Origin: Armatimonadota bacterium
GTDB taxonomy: Bacteria > Armatimonadota > Armatimonadia > Armatimonadales > Capsulimonadaceae
NCBI GenBank assembly: GCA_019239955.1
Contig: JAFAZD010000038.1
Span: forward strand, 1 to 34,496
Direction: 5' to 3'
DNA length: 34,496 bases
The position numbers and the translations under genes were made by a program. Positions 8,663 through 16,166 of the stretch are shown here, one piece after another. How positions within the stretch are numbered: the first letter of the stretch is position 1; each line of letters opens with the position of its first letter. The notes below the pieces were generated by a model that saw only the letters and a list, made by a program, of their open reading frames with translations, was not told where the DNA came from and ran no database searches.

Positions 8663-8796
8663 AATCAGAATTCCCTCTCAAACTTTTCATCGGAATGGCC
8701 CTGGTGGTCATTCCTTTCTGCCTATTCAGACTGACCGTATTCGCGTTTTGTTCCACCTAATTCTTGACGGACTGTGCCGTCTGGGAAAATTCAATG

Positions 8797-8814
8797 CCGG
8801 CAGTGATTTGCCGG
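8797..8814 (-). terminator. Possible weak terminator after the acetyltransferase
   Basis: CCGGCA-(6 nt)-TGCCGG forms a 6-bp stem 57 bp beyond the acetyltransferase stop. On the minus strand it is followed by CATTGAATTTTCCC, a broken T-run. The remaining bases of the 208-bp gap (8663-8870) show no other clear signal. Confidence 0.35.
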
Positions 8815-8870
8815 AAGCGTTGCCGGAGGCTGGGGACAGGAGGCGACCCTGTCGCGGCAATCGCGTGCTT

Positions 8871-9500
8871 TCAGACGCCCTCGGAGAGGTTTCCGTGCCT
8901 TGGCATATAATCCGTCGGGGTGAGGGCGAAGATGAGGGTGTCGCGCAGCTCGCCCTGCGGCGTTCGGGCCGCATTGCGCAGCGTGGCCTCATGGACGAAG
9001 CCGAGGCGGCGCGGGAGCGCGGCGCTTCTGACGTTGCGGGCGTCGCAGCGGATCTCGACGCGCTGTGCCGCCAGCGTTTCCAGTGCCAGGCGGCAGAGGA
9101 GAGACACTGCCTCCGTCATGAAGCCCTTTCCCTGAGCGGATGTCCGCAGCCAGTAGCCGATCTCGAATGAGGGGACCTCCCAGTTGATTCGGTGCAGGCC
9201 GCTGCCGCCGAGGTAGAGGCCGGGGTCTTTCTCCCAGACGCTGATCGGCAGGTCCTCTCGCAACAGCCACTGCGCCTGCGCGCGCCGGGCATGGGCCTCG
9301 GAGTCGTCAGGCGAGCCGTGCTTGTCCGCCCAGGGCATCCACAGGCGCAGCTCCGGGCGCGACTCTTCCACGGCCTCCCAGACGGCGGGGCCGTCGCCGG
9401 CACGGGGCGGACGCAGCAGGACGCGCGGGCCAAGAAGCTGGTCCGGCAGGGGGCGCAGGATGGGCGGCGGGGGCGTATGCACGGCGACGTCGGCTGCCAT
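8871..9500 (-). CDS. GNAT-family N-acetyltransferase (RimJ/RimL type)
   Basis: A 209-residue cytosolic acetyltransferase of the kind that transfers acetyl from acetyl-CoA to protein N-termini or small amines; the substrate is unknown. RimJ/L hallmarks: LLGPRVLLRPPRAGDGPAVW at the start, the IGYWLRTSAQGKGFMTEAVS acetyl-CoA-binding segment (about residues 135-155), then RVEIRCDARNVRSAALPRRLGF and a C-terminal RDTLIFAL. Start ATG 9500 has no good Shine-Dalgarno, but TATTAT lies 9 nt upstream, so the mRNA may be nearly leaderless. It is divergent from the ABC operon. Confidence 0.88.
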   Translation of the reverse strand: MAADVAVHTPPPPILRPLPDQLLGPRVLLRPPRAGDGPAVWEAVEESRPELRLWMPWADKHGSPDDSEAHARRAQAQWLLREDLPISVWEKDPGLYLGGSGLHRINWEVPSFEIGYWLRTSAQGKGFMTEAVSLLCRLALETLAAQRVEIRCDARNVRSAALPRRLGFVHEATLRNAARTPQGELRDTLIFALTPTDYMPRHGNLSEGV

Positions 9501-9590
9501 CGTGACCCCATAATACCCTAAAGATGCGGGGCTGTCTGCCGACAATGGAGGGCAAGAGATTCCGCCCGGTGAAGGGGAACACGCCACACG

Positions 9591-10514
9591 ATGTCCGAGC
9601 CAGCGATCCAGATTCAGAACTTTTCCAAAGAATACCCCGTGCCGCGCCAGAAGGCCAGGCGCGTCGCGGTGAACGACCTGTCCCTCGAAGCGCCCGCCGG
9701 CGGCCTGTTCGGCTTTTTGGGGCCGAACGGCGCGGGCAAGACCACCACCATCAAGATGCTGCTGGGCTTCATCCCGCCGACGCGGGGCGGGGCCTGGCTG
9801 TTCGGCGTCCCCGTGGCCGACGACGCGGCCCGCCGCCGCGTCGGCTACCTGCCGGAGCAGCCATATTTCCCCAAATTCCTGTCGGCGCAGGAGGTCGTGC
9901 GCGCCCACGCAGGGCTGGCCGGTCTGGCCGGCGCGCGGGCGCGTGAGCGGGCGGAGGCCTGTCTGCACCAGGTCGGGATGTGGGACAACCGCCACATGAC
10001 GCTCGCCAAGTGCTCCAAGGGCATGACGCAGCGGGTCGGGCTGGCGTCGGCGCTGGTCGGCGACCCGGACCTGTTGATCCTGGACGAGCCGTCGTCGGGC
10101 CTGGACCCGCTGGGGCGCAGGGAGCTGCGGGAGCTGCTGGCGGCGCTGCGGGGCGCGGGCAAGACCATCTTCCTGTCGTCCCACCTGCTGTCGGAGATGG
10201 AGAGCGTCTGCGACCGTGTGGGCGTTCTGGCGAAGGGAAAACTGGTCGCCTGCGGGGCGCCCGCCGAGATCACGCGGACGCGGGATCAGGTCGCGGTCCT
10301 GGTCGCGCAGACCGAGCGCGATGAGGTTCTGGCGCACGAGGTCGAGGCGCATGGGGGACGTGTGGAGGCGGACGGCGAGAAGACACGCCTGCTGATCCCC
10401 GCCGAACGAGTTTACAACGTCATGGGCCTGCTGGAGCGGCGGCGGGCGAGGCTGCTGTCCGTCGCGCCGCAGCGCGAGACGCTGGAAGAGGCCTTCCTGC
10501 GGCTGGTGGGGTAA
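9591..10514 (+). CDS. ABC transporter ATP-binding protein
   Basis: A 307-residue ATPase that powers an ABC-2 type exporter. Walker A GPNGAGKTT (44-52), Q-loop Gln90 (LPEQPYF), an atypical signature CSKGMTQR (141-148) as is usual for this CcmA/NosF-like branch, Walker B LLILDEP (161-167), D-loop SGLDP and H-loop His198. The ~90-residue C-terminal domain is typical of the subfamily. The permease starts 13 bp downstream. The substrate cannot be told from sequence; comparable systems export lipids, peptides or drugs, or help insert cofactor proteins. A divergent AT-rich box at 9510-9516 could serve it and the acetyltransferase. Confidence 0.95.
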   Translation: MSEPAIQIQNFSKEYPVPRQKARRVAVNDLSLEAPAGGLFGFLGPNGAGKTTTIKMLLGFIPPTRGGAWLFGVPVADDAARRRVGYLPEQPYFPKFLSAQEVVRAHAGLAGLAGARARERAEACLHQVGMWDNRHMTLAKCSKGMTQRVGLASALVGDPDLLILDEPSSGLDPLGRRELRELLAALRGAGKTIFLSSHLLSEMESVCDRVGVLAKGKLVACGAPAEITRTRDQVAVLVAQTERDEVLAHEVEAHGGRVEADGEKTRLLIPAERVYNVMGLLERRRARLLSVAPQRETLEEAFLRLVG

Positions 10515-10527
10515 CGGAGGAGGGGTA

Positions 10528-11304
10528 ATGCAAACGCTGCGCAACATCGGCATCATCGGCCGGATCACCATGCTGGAAGGGGCGCGCAAGCAGGTCTTCC
10601 ACGTCCTGATGCTGTTCGCCGTCTTCCTGATCTTCGGCTCGACCGTCCTGGCGAAATTCGACCAGCACGTGCAGATGAAGATGCTGACGGACCTGTGCAT
10701 GGTCTGTGTCTCCTTCGTCAGCAGCGTCATCGCCGTCACGGTCGCGGTGACGGGCGTGCCGGGCGAGATGGAGCAGAAGACGGTCTATCCGGTCATCGCC
10801 AAGCCCGTTCGCCGCTGGGAATTCATTCTGGGCAAGTACGCCGGGGCGATGGGCACGGTCGTCCTCGGGATGGCGATCATGGCGGCGACGTTCGCCTTTC
10901 TGGAGCGGGCCTACGAGGGTCATGTCGAGCCGTCAGTCTTCTACGTGTTCCCGTTCCTGCTGCTGGAGACCGCCATTCTGGGCGCGGCGGCGCTGTGGCT
11001 GTCCACATTCACGTCCTGGCCGCTCGCCTGGTTCCTGTCCGTCTTCTTCTGCCTGCTGGGCAACGCCAAGTTCTCGCTGTACGCCTCGCTGATGGCGCAG
11101 CACCAGAGCGCGTTCAACAGGGCGACGATCACGCTGCTTTACCACCTGCTTCCCAATTTGCAGTGCTTCGACTTCAAGGACGCCATCGTGCATCACCTGT
11201 TCGTGCCCAACGCCTACCTGTGGCAGACGGCGGCGTATGGAGTCTGCTACGCGGCGGCGCTACTGACGCTGGCCTCGATCTCGTTCGCGCGGAGGGAACT
11301 GTGA
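10528..11304 (+). CDS. ABC-2 type transporter permease
   Basis: A 258-residue integral membrane protein with about six hydrophobic segments. Starting points: VFHVLMLFAVFLIFGSTVLA (about 23), MVCVSFVSSVIAVTVAVTGV (about 58), AMGTVVLGMAIMAATFAFL (about 108), VFPFLLLETAILGAAALWL (about 140), PLAWFLSVFFCLLGNA (about 164) and AAYGVCYAAALLTLASI (C-terminal). The KTVYPVIAKPVRRWEFILGK segment after helix 2 is characteristic of NosY-like ABC-2 permeases. GGAGGAGGGG lies just before the ATG. Its stop overlaps the GTG of the next gene. Confidence 0.9.
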   Translation: MQTLRNIGIIGRITMLEGARKQVFHVLMLFAVFLIFGSTVLAKFDQHVQMKMLTDLCMVCVSFVSSVIAVTVAVTGVPGEMEQKTVYPVIAKPVRRWEFILGKYAGAMGTVVLGMAIMAATFAFLERAYEGHVEPSVFYVFPFLLLETAILGAAALWLSTFTSWPLAWFLSVFFCLLGNAKFSLYASLMAQHQSAFNRATITLLYHLLPNLQCFDFKDAIVHHLFVPNAYLWQTAAYGVCYAAALLTLASISFARREL

Positions 11305-11627
11305 GCAACGGCAGGCCGAAGGACAAAGCGCCCTGGCTGCTGACGGGATGCCTGGCGCTGACACTCAGCGGCGTCTCGACACTGCTGCCGCACACGCCGG
11401 CCCAGGCGCAGCCCCCCAAAGCGGCGACGGCGGGCGTCACGACGCACGCCGCCCCGGTCGCGGACGACGATGGGGACGGCGATGAGCTGCTGGAACACTG
11501 GGGCGACGCGAGATACAGCCGCGAGCAGCGGGCGCAGATCAAGGGGCTGCTGGCGCTTTTCGCCGGGGCCGGCGCGCTGTCGTATCGCCGCCGGGCGGCC
11601 CTGCGGAGGAGCCATCGGCATGGGTAA
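11301..11627 (+). CDS. Small membrane/exported protein in ABC operon
   Basis: A 108-residue protein with no recognised family. It has an N-terminal hydrophobic segment (WLLTGCLALTLSGVSTLL) ending in APAQA-like residues, consistent with a signal peptide or anchor. An acidic middle follows (VADDDGDGDELLEHWGDARY), then a short second hydrophobic helix (IKGLLALFAGAGALSY) and a very basic end (RRRAALRRSHRHG). The GTG start overlaps the permease stop (GTGA), with GGAGG 5 nt upstream. Its end overlaps the next gene by 8 bp. Tight coupling suggests an accessory subunit of the transporter. Confidence 0.7.
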   Translation: MSNGRPKDKAPWLLTGCLALTLSGVSTLLPHTPAQAQPPKAATAGVTTHAAPVADDDGDGDELLEHWGDARYSREQRAQIKGLLALFAGAGALSYRRRAALRRSHRHG

Positions 11628-12321
11628 GAAGGCTGGTCCCCTGCTGCTGTGCGCGGCGTTGTTCGCCCTGGCTGCCGGGCTTGAGATCGCGTCTCAGCCG
11701 ACGGGAGAGGCGCAAGGATACCTGGTGACGGCGGCGCGGAGCGGGAACGACGCGGCGCTCAGCCAGGCGGCGGGCGAGTTTCGGATCGTGGCGGCGAATC
11801 TGCTCTGGGCCAAGGTCGTGGACCACTACCACCACCAGTTCATGGCCCAGGGCGGCGACTGGGCCAAGAACGAGAGCCTGCTGCCGCTCCTGAAGACCAT
11901 CACGGAGCTGGACCCGCACTTCACGCAGGCCTATGTGCTGATGGGCGGGGAGATCCTGCCGGGGACGGGCCGGGTCGGCGAGGGCGAGGCCGTGCTGGCA
12001 CGGGGCCTCCAGAACAACCCCAACGACTGGGAGATGTATCGGGAGACGGCAATGCTGTACGCCTGGACCGAGCATCGGCCGGCCCAGGCGCTGCCCTATG
12101 CACGGGCGGGACGGGCGCAGGTGGAGGACAGCTACGCCCATCGCCAGATGTCACACGACGACTACGTCTTCGCGCGCAGCCTGATGACCCGGCTCTGCCG
12201 GACGCTGGAGGACCAGGTGCGGCATCACAGCAACGACCCGCTCACGGACGGCGATCGCCCACAGCCGCCGCCAATTGTTGGAGCGTCTTCTGGGCGATCT
12301 CGCCCATCAGGGTCAGGTTAA
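11620..12321 (+). CDS. Membrane-anchored TPR-like protein, last gene of ABC operon
   Basis: A 233-residue protein with an N-terminal signal or anchor (GPLLLCAALFALAAGLEIA), then helical TPR-like repeats between about 75 and 160 (LLPLLKTITELDPHFTQAYV, and ARGLQNNPNDWEMYRETAML). GGAGGA lies 9 nt before ATG 11620. It overlaps the previous gene and probably scaffolds or assists the transporter outside the membrane. The last ~27 residues (from about DPLTDGDRPQ) are low-complexity and fall in the 80 bp that overlap the convergent RseB-like gene; they look like read-through, suggesting a lost stop or a recent extension. Confidence 0.75.
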   Translation: MGKKAGPLLLCAALFALAAGLEIASQPTGEAQGYLVTAARSGNDAALSQAAGEFRIVAANLLWAKVVDHYHHQFMAQGGDWAKNESLLPLLKTITELDPHFTQAYVLMGGEILPGTGRVGEGEAVLARGLQNNPNDWEMYRETAMLYAWTEHRPAQALPYARAGRAQVEDSYAHRQMSHDDYVFARSLMTRLCRTLEDQVRHHSNDPLTDGDRPQPPPIVGASSGRSRPSGSG

Positions 12322-13402
12322 AGGCGGCGGTGTCCCAGTTGATGGCGGTCAGTGAGGCGTGGGAGACGACGTGCCCCGACGCGGAGCCGACGCGCAGGGG
12401 GCGCATCGTGCCGGGCACGCGCGTCGGCTGTCGGGTCTGCGTGCGCCGCTGCTCGAACAGGGAGACCAGGTTCAGGCCGTCGGAGTAGCGCAGGTGCAGC
12501 AGGGGCCGCCGCCCGCTGGTGAGGGCCGCGCCGACAAGCCGGTAGCCGGCCAGCGAGGCCGGCGTCAGCCACGCGCCGCCGAGCTGGCGCGGGACGGAGG
12601 CGACCGGAATCGGCCCCTCCGGGTCACGCTTCTGCTCCACCACACGGACGCCGGGACGCCGCGCCAGCCGCGCCGGATCGAACTCCGCGCGCGTCAGCCG
12701 AGGCCGGAAATTGATGTCCGCGTAGGCGACCGTCACCGCCAGCTTCGCCGCCAGCTTCCTGTCCTCGTACGCCTCCCGGTAACTCTCCCGCTTCAGCACC
12801 AGTCCCGTCGCCGCGTCAATCCACAGCCGGCGCGCCAGCGTACCGCTGCGCCGGCGCTTGATCGCCAGCAGGAACACCTTGCGGTTGTCATAGGTCTGCT
12901 TCTGCGGCGCGACCGCGACGAGGTAGTTGGTCTTCAGAAGGGCGTAGGCGGTGGCCGCATCGGCCACGGCATCGGCGTCAGGGGCGAGGCGGTAGTGGTA
13001 CAGCAAGCGCCGCCGCGGATCGTACTCCCAGCGCTCGCGGCTGTTGGAGATGGACTTGCGGCCCTGCAGCCGCTCCGGGGCGATGTAGTCCAGGCGGCGC
13101 AGGTTGACGGCGAGGTGGGAGACGATCACGGCGACGGCCCGCCCGGAGAGCCAGTAGGTGGTGACCTGGCGGCCCCGGTAGCTAAAATGGTCGTCGGCGT
13201 CGAGGGAGCGGTTGTAGAGGTCCGCCGCCGTCGGGACGCGCGTCACGAAGCGGGGCCTGGCCGCGTGAGAACCGCTCGTGCGGGCGGGGCGCGGCGCGGC
13301 GGGGGCGGCGGCCGTCAGGCCGAACATCAGACCCAGGGCCGCCGCTGCCGCGCTTCGCGGCAGCGGGCTATGGGGCCGCATCGCTGACTGCATCGGGCAC
13401 AT
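12242..13402 (-). CDS. RseB/MucB-like periplasmic regulator of ECF sigma
   Basis: A 386-residue exported protein coupled to the anti-sigma gene. It has a signal peptide (SAAAAALGLMFGLTAAAPAA), then a LolA-like beta-rich domain (RGRQVTTYWLSGRAVAVIVS, then RRLLYHYRLAPDADAV, RRLWIDAATGLVLKRESY) and a smaller C-terminal domain (about 275-380, PVASVPRQLGGAWLTPASLA, SDGLNLVSLFEQR, VVSHASLTAINWDTAAFNLT), the two-domain plan of RseB. In E. coli RseB guards anti-sigma RseA from proteolysis. Starts at 13402, 13393 or 13381 are possible; all overlap the anti-sigma gene, and 13381 (MRPHSPLPRS) gives the best signal peptide. Its 3' end overlaps the convergent TPR gene by 80 bp. Confidence 0.85.
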   Translation of the reverse strand: MCPMQSAMRPHSPLPRSAAAAALGLMFGLTAAAPAAPRPARTSGSHAARPRFVTRVPTAADLYNRSLDADDHFSYRGRQVTTYWLSGRAVAVIVSHLAVNLRRLDYIAPERLQGRKSISNSRERWEYDPRRRLLYHYRLAPDADAVADAATAYALLKTNYLVAVAPQKQTYDNRKVFLLAIKRRRSGTLARRLWIDAATGLVLKRESYREAYEDRKLAAKLAVTVAYADINFRPRLTRAEFDPARLARRPGVRVVEQKRDPEGPIPVASVPRQLGGAWLTPASLAGYRLVGAALTSGRRPLLHLRYSDGLNLVSLFEQRRTQTRQPTRVPGTMRPLRVGSASGHVVSHASLTAINWDTAAFNLTLMGEIAQKTLQQLAAAVGDRRP

Positions 13403-13961
13403 TCGCCGCCGCGCTCATGCCGGAGTCGTCCGCCGTGAACGAGTCATCCATGGCAATCATGTCCTGCCGGTCGCGGTCGGCCAGCGGCTGGCGGGCCGCC
13501 GACTCGGTGTGGGCCTGCACCAGCGAGGAGACGTCCACCGTGTCCGCCGCAGGCGCATTAGACGCAGGCGACACGGGCGGCATCGGCGGGACCGGCCCGT
13601 GACCGACCAGCGGGCCGGCGATGGCGGCGGCGACCACGGCCGCGGCGGCCAGGCCGGCGGACCAGCGGCGCTGCGGCTCCCGCATCGCGTCGCGCAGCGC
13701 CTCCCAGGACGGGCGGAAGGCCGGGCGCTTGGCGGCGTCCTCGACGCGCATCCGGCGGTAGGCGTTGACCCAGAACTCCGGCACGGGCGGCGCGGGCGCG
13801 CCGATCCCCTGCAGCAGGGATTTGGTCTGCTTGAGGCCCTCATAGGCGGCACGGCACGCCGGGCAGGCGCTCAGGTGCGCCGCCACGTCGCGCATCTGCA
13901 CCACGTCCAGCATCCCGTCCAGATAGGCCGAAAGTTGTTCTCCATGCGGATGAGCGTTCAT
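13368..13961 (-). CDS. Zinc-binding (ZAS) transmembrane anti-sigma factor
   Basis: A 197-residue protein that would hold the adjacent ECF sigma inactive at the membrane. The N-terminal ZAS motif is His29-x3-Cys33-x2-Cys36 ([14 protein letters not shown]), preceded by GEQLSAYLDGML. One membrane helix spans about 101-120 (SAGLAAAAVVAAAIAGPLVG), followed by a Pro-rich, acidic outside region. The RseB-like gene downstream overlaps its end. No strong Shine-Dalgarno precedes ATG 13961, but a 15-codon frame (13958-14005) ends in an ATGA overlap with it. Confidence 0.92.
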   Translation of the reverse strand: MNAHPHGEQLSAYLDGMLDVVQMRDVAAHLSACPACRAAYEGLKQTKSLLQGIGAPAPPVPEFWVNAYRRMRVEDAAKRPAFRPSWEALRDAMREPQRRWSAGLAAAAVVAAAIAGPLVGHGPVPPMPPVSPASNAPAADTVDVSSLVQAHTESAARQPLADRDRQDMIAMDDSFTADDSGMSAAANVPDAVSDAAP

Positions 13962-14005
13962 GATCGTCGCCAGTCTAAGTCCCCGTCCGGTTCATTCGTT
14001 TTCAC
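13958..14005 (-). CDS. Possible 15-codon upstream ORF coupled to the anti-sigma gene
   Basis: GTG 14005 opens VKTNEPDGDLDWRRS and stops at TGA 13960-13958, overlapping the anti-sigma ATG as ATGA. AAGGA lies 4 nt before the GTG. The anti-sigma gene itself lacks a good ribosome-binding site, so re-initiation is conceivable. Chance is a real alternative. The rest of the 136-bp gap (14006-14097) shows only AT-richer sequence. Confidence 0.3.
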   Translation of the reverse strand: MKTNEPDGDLDWRRS

Positions 14006-14097
14006 GTTTTCCTTTGTAGACGCGCGTGCCTCTGCAAGAGTTCTATCCCAAATTCATGAAGATAAGATGAAGGCGCAACGGCCGCCCCAAATGATTC

Positions 14098-14718
14098 TTA
14101 ATATTTCACGCCCATTTTAAGCAGCTTCTGCCGGACCTCGGCGCGCGCACGGTGCAGGCGCGAACGGACGGTGCCGATGGGCGTGCTCATGATCTCCGAG
14201 ATCTCCTCGTAGGAGAACTCTTCCACATCCGAGAGGATCAGCACCATGCGAAATTCCGGCGAGAGGCAGTCCAGCGCCTTCTGCAGCGGCTCGCTGTAGG
14301 ACTCGCGCAGGGCATGCAGGGCCGGGTCGTGGGTCCAGTCCGGGATGTCGCGCGGACCGGCCTCTCCCTCGTCGCCTATCAAGGGGGCGTCCAGCGACTC
14401 CACCCGCCCCGCCCGCTTCTTGTGGCGCTGGCGGTCAATGAACGTGTTGGTCATGATCCGATAGAGCCACTTATCGAAGTACGTGCCCCGCTGAAACCTC
14501 CTGAACGAGCGGTAGGCTTCCAGGAGGGCGTCCTGGAGCAAGTCCTGGGCGTCCTCGTGGTGGCCGGTCATGCGGTAGGCGACGCGGTACAATTTGTCCT
14601 GGTGCGCGGCCAGCAGGCGCGCGAACAGGTCCACGTCGTCTTCCGTCAGTCCGGCCGCCGGGCCGTCCCCCGCCTGCGTCGGCGCATCAGGGCGCGTCTT
14701 GTCGGGAAACAGCCTCAT
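14098..14718 (-). CDS. ECF-type sigma factor (RpoE/SigW-like)
   Basis: A 206-residue ECF sigma. Region 2 (about 25-95): LFARLLAAHQDKLYRVAYRM, DAQDLLQDALLEAYRSFRRF, then WLYRIMTNTFIDRQRHKKRA. Region 4 (about 145-200): CLSPEFRMVLILSDVEEFSY, EEISEIMSTPIGTVRSRLHR. It heads the module sigma / ZAS anti-sigma / RseB-like, the standard envelope-stress set. ATG 14718 has no Shine-Dalgarno of its own, but it overlaps the stop of an 8-codon frame that has one. GGAACTT at 14790-14784 looks like an RpoE-type -35, suggesting autoregulation. Confidence 0.95.
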   Translation of the reverse strand: MRLFPDKTRPDAPTQAGDGPAAGLTEDDVDLFARLLAAHQDKLYRVAYRMTGHHEDAQDLLQDALLEAYRSFRRFQRGTYFDKWLYRIMTNTFIDRQRHKKRAGRVESLDAPLIGDEGEAGPRDIPDWTHDPALHALRESYSEPLQKALDCLSPEFRMVLILSDVEEFSYEEISEIMSTPIGTVRSRLHRARAEVRQKLLKMGVKY

Positions 14719-14741
14719 TGCCGTCGCGGGAATCCGTGCAT
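14715..14741 (-). CDS. Possible 8-codon leader ORF coupled to the ECF sigma gene
   Basis: ATG 14741 encodes MHGFPRRQ and stops at TGA 14717-14715, overlapping the sigma ATG (ATGA). GAGAGGA lies 11 nt before it, and no ribosome-binding site serves the sigma start directly. It could feed ribosomes to the sigma gene by re-initiation. This is judged from sequence only. Confidence 0.35.
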   Translation of the reverse strand: MHGFPRRQ

Positions 14742-14761
14742 CCCGTCTTGTTTCCTCTCTG

Positions 14762-14790
14762 GGTAGCGTTGCAGCGGCGCAAAAAGTTCC
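14762..14790 (-). promoter_or_regulatory. Candidate autoregulatory ECF promoter
   Basis: GGAACTT (14790-14784), a 15-bp spacer and CGCTACC (14768-14762) on the minus strand. The -35 is identical to the RpoE-family consensus; the -10 is less typical. It sits about 45 bp upstream of the sigma ATG, fitting an autoregulated ECF module. Confidence 0.45.
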
Positions 14791-14811
14791 CGAAGGCCCC
14801 GCCCGGCCCAC

Positions 14812-14960
14812 AGCCCCCTCATCCCCCGGCCCCTTCTCCCTCCCCCGCTCGTTCCTCGCTGGGGCGAAGGGGGGACAGAAAAAGCCCTGCGCCACAGGAA
14901 CCCTCGCCCCTCCGAGGGAGAGGGTCGGTCGCTTGCGACCGGGGAGAGGGGGGCGGGGGC
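14812..14960. repeat. REP-like GC-rich repeat after the cyclophilin gene
   Basis: This stretch is built of alternating C-rich and G-rich blocks (CCCTCATCCCCC, TTCTCCCTCCCC, CTCCGAGGGAGAGGG) and a hairpin CGGTCG-CTTG-CGACCG (14926-14941). It lies directly after the cyclophilin stop on the minus strand and may terminate or stabilise that transcript. Such blocks are typical of dispersed extragenic repeats, but only this copy is in the window. Confidence 0.5.
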
Positions 14961-14961
14961 C

Positions 14962-15399
14962 CTACTCCCCTACCGTCACCTTCGTCATCCGATCCCCCTC
15001 GCGGAGCGCCAGCACGTTGTCCAGGCCGGACGTGACGCGGCCGAAGACGGCGTAGCCCCCGTCCAGATTGGGTGTCGGCGCCAGGGTGATGTAGAACTGC
15101 GATGTGGCGCTGTCGGGATCACTCGTCCGAGCCATCGCCAGGACGCCGGCCGAGTCGTGCTTGAGCTGGGGCGACACCTCCAACTTGATCGTCTTGCCGG
15201 AGCCGCCGCTGCCGTTGCCGCTGGGGTCGCCGCCCTGGATGACGAAGCCGGGGACGTAGCGGTGGAAGGTCAGTCCATCATAGAAGCCGCGCTGGGCGAG
15301 GCCGATGAAGTTGGCGGTCATGATGGGCGCTTGGGCCTCGAAGAGCCGGGCGGTGATGGGGCCCTTGGTGGTCTCGAAGGTGACGGTGCGGTCGGCCAT
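14962..15399 (-). CDS. Cyclophilin-type peptidyl-prolyl cis-trans isomerase
   Basis: It catalyses cis-trans isomerisation of Xaa-Pro bonds. It is a compact 145-residue cyclophilin without a signal peptide, hence probably cytosolic. Family motifs: [20 protein letters not shown] (active-site Arg in FHR), [45 protein letters not shown] and [13 protein letters not shown]. The start at ATG 15399 ([10 protein letters not shown]) follows AGGAGA 10 nt upstream; a longer frame to 15462 lies wholly within the preceding gene. The first 27 codons overlap the 3' end of the rluB-like gene. Confidence 0.95.
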   Translation of the reverse strand: MADRTVTFETTKGPITARLFEAQAPIMTANFIGLAQRGFYDGLTFHRYVPGFVIQGGDPSGNGSGGSGKTIKLEVSPQLKHDSAGVLAMARTSDPDSATSQFYITLAPTPNLDGGYAVFGRVTSGLDNVLALREGDRMTKVTVGE

Positions 15400-16166
15400 G
15401 ATGCGTGTTTCTCCTGATAGTGGGTAAGGTCTTCGACTTCCTTGGCGGTCAGATGCCGCCACGCGCCGGGCGGCAGGCCGGACAGGCGGACAGCGCCGAT
15501 GCGGATGCGGGTGAGGCGGGCGACGGGGTGGCCGACGGCGGCCAGCATCCGCCGCACCTGCCGGTTGCGGCCCTCGTAGATGGTCAATTCGACCTCCGCC
15601 GTGCCCTCCCCTGCGCCCGCGCCATCTTGGCCGGGCCTGGGGCGGTTCGCGCGAACGAGTCTGACCCCTTCGGCGGGCGCGGTCATCCCGTCGTCCAGCC
15701 GGACCCCCCCGGCGAGTCGGACCAGCGCGTCGGCGTCGGGGATGCCCTCCACGACGGCGCGGTAGGTCTTCGGGACATGGTGGCGGGGGTGGGTCAGACG
15801 GTGCAGGAACTCGCCGTCGTCCGTCAAAAAGATCAGCCCCTCGGTGTCGGCGTCCAGACGGCCCACGGGGCGCAGCAGGGGCCTGCCCTGGAGGTCCACG
15901 AGGTCGGTGACGACGCGGGCGGCATGGACGTCCGCGCGGGTGCTGACGACGCCGCGCGGCTTGTTCAGGGCGATGTAGTAGCGCTTCTTCGGCAGGGCGA
16001 CCGGGCGGCCGTCGAAGGTGATCGTGTCCGCCTGCGGGTCCACCTTCGTCCCCAGCTCGGTCACGACCTGGCCGTTCACCCGCACCCGGCCCTCACGAAT
16101 CCACGCCTCGCACGCGCGCCGCGAGCCGACGCCGGCGGCGGCGAGCGTTTTTTGCAGCCGTTCCAT
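15318..16166 (-). CDS. RluB/RsuA-family 16S/23S rRNA pseudouridine synthase
   Basis: It isomerises a uridine in rRNA to pseudouridine. An N-terminal S4 RNA-binding domain (1-60, [33 protein letters not shown]) is followed by the catalytic domain with [18 protein letters not shown] (catalytic Asp105) and [28 protein letters not shown]. At 282 residues it is a little longer than usual because of a Pro/Ser-rich C-terminal tail (about 255-282) that is encoded over the start of the cyclophilin gene. G-rich Shine-Dalgarno 7 nt before ATG 16166. Its first 74 bp overlap the end of the carboxypeptidase gene. RluB is likelier than RsuA, but the target base is not determined. Confidence 0.93.
   Translation of the reverse strand: MERLQKTLAAAGVGSRRACEAWIREGRVRVNGQVVTELGTKVDPQADTITFDGRPVALPKKRYYIALNKPRGVVSTRADVHAARVVTDLVDLQGRPLLRPVGRLDADTEGLIFLTDDGEFLHRLTHPRHHVPKTYRAVVEGIPDADALVRLAGGVRLDDGMTAPAEGVRLVRANRPRPGQDGAGAGEGTAEVELTIYEGRNRQVRRMLAAVGHPVARLTRIRIGAVRLSGLPPGAWRHLTAKEVEDLTHYQEKHASWPTAPSPSRPPRAPSPPGSSRPKRPS

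Noticed and set aside
8871-10739. 622-codon minus-strand ORF covering the ABC genes
   Set aside because: Only its last 209 codons encode the acetyltransferase. The upstream part is the antisense shadow of the ABC ATPase, with low-complexity Arg/Gln-rich sequence and no ribosome-binding site.
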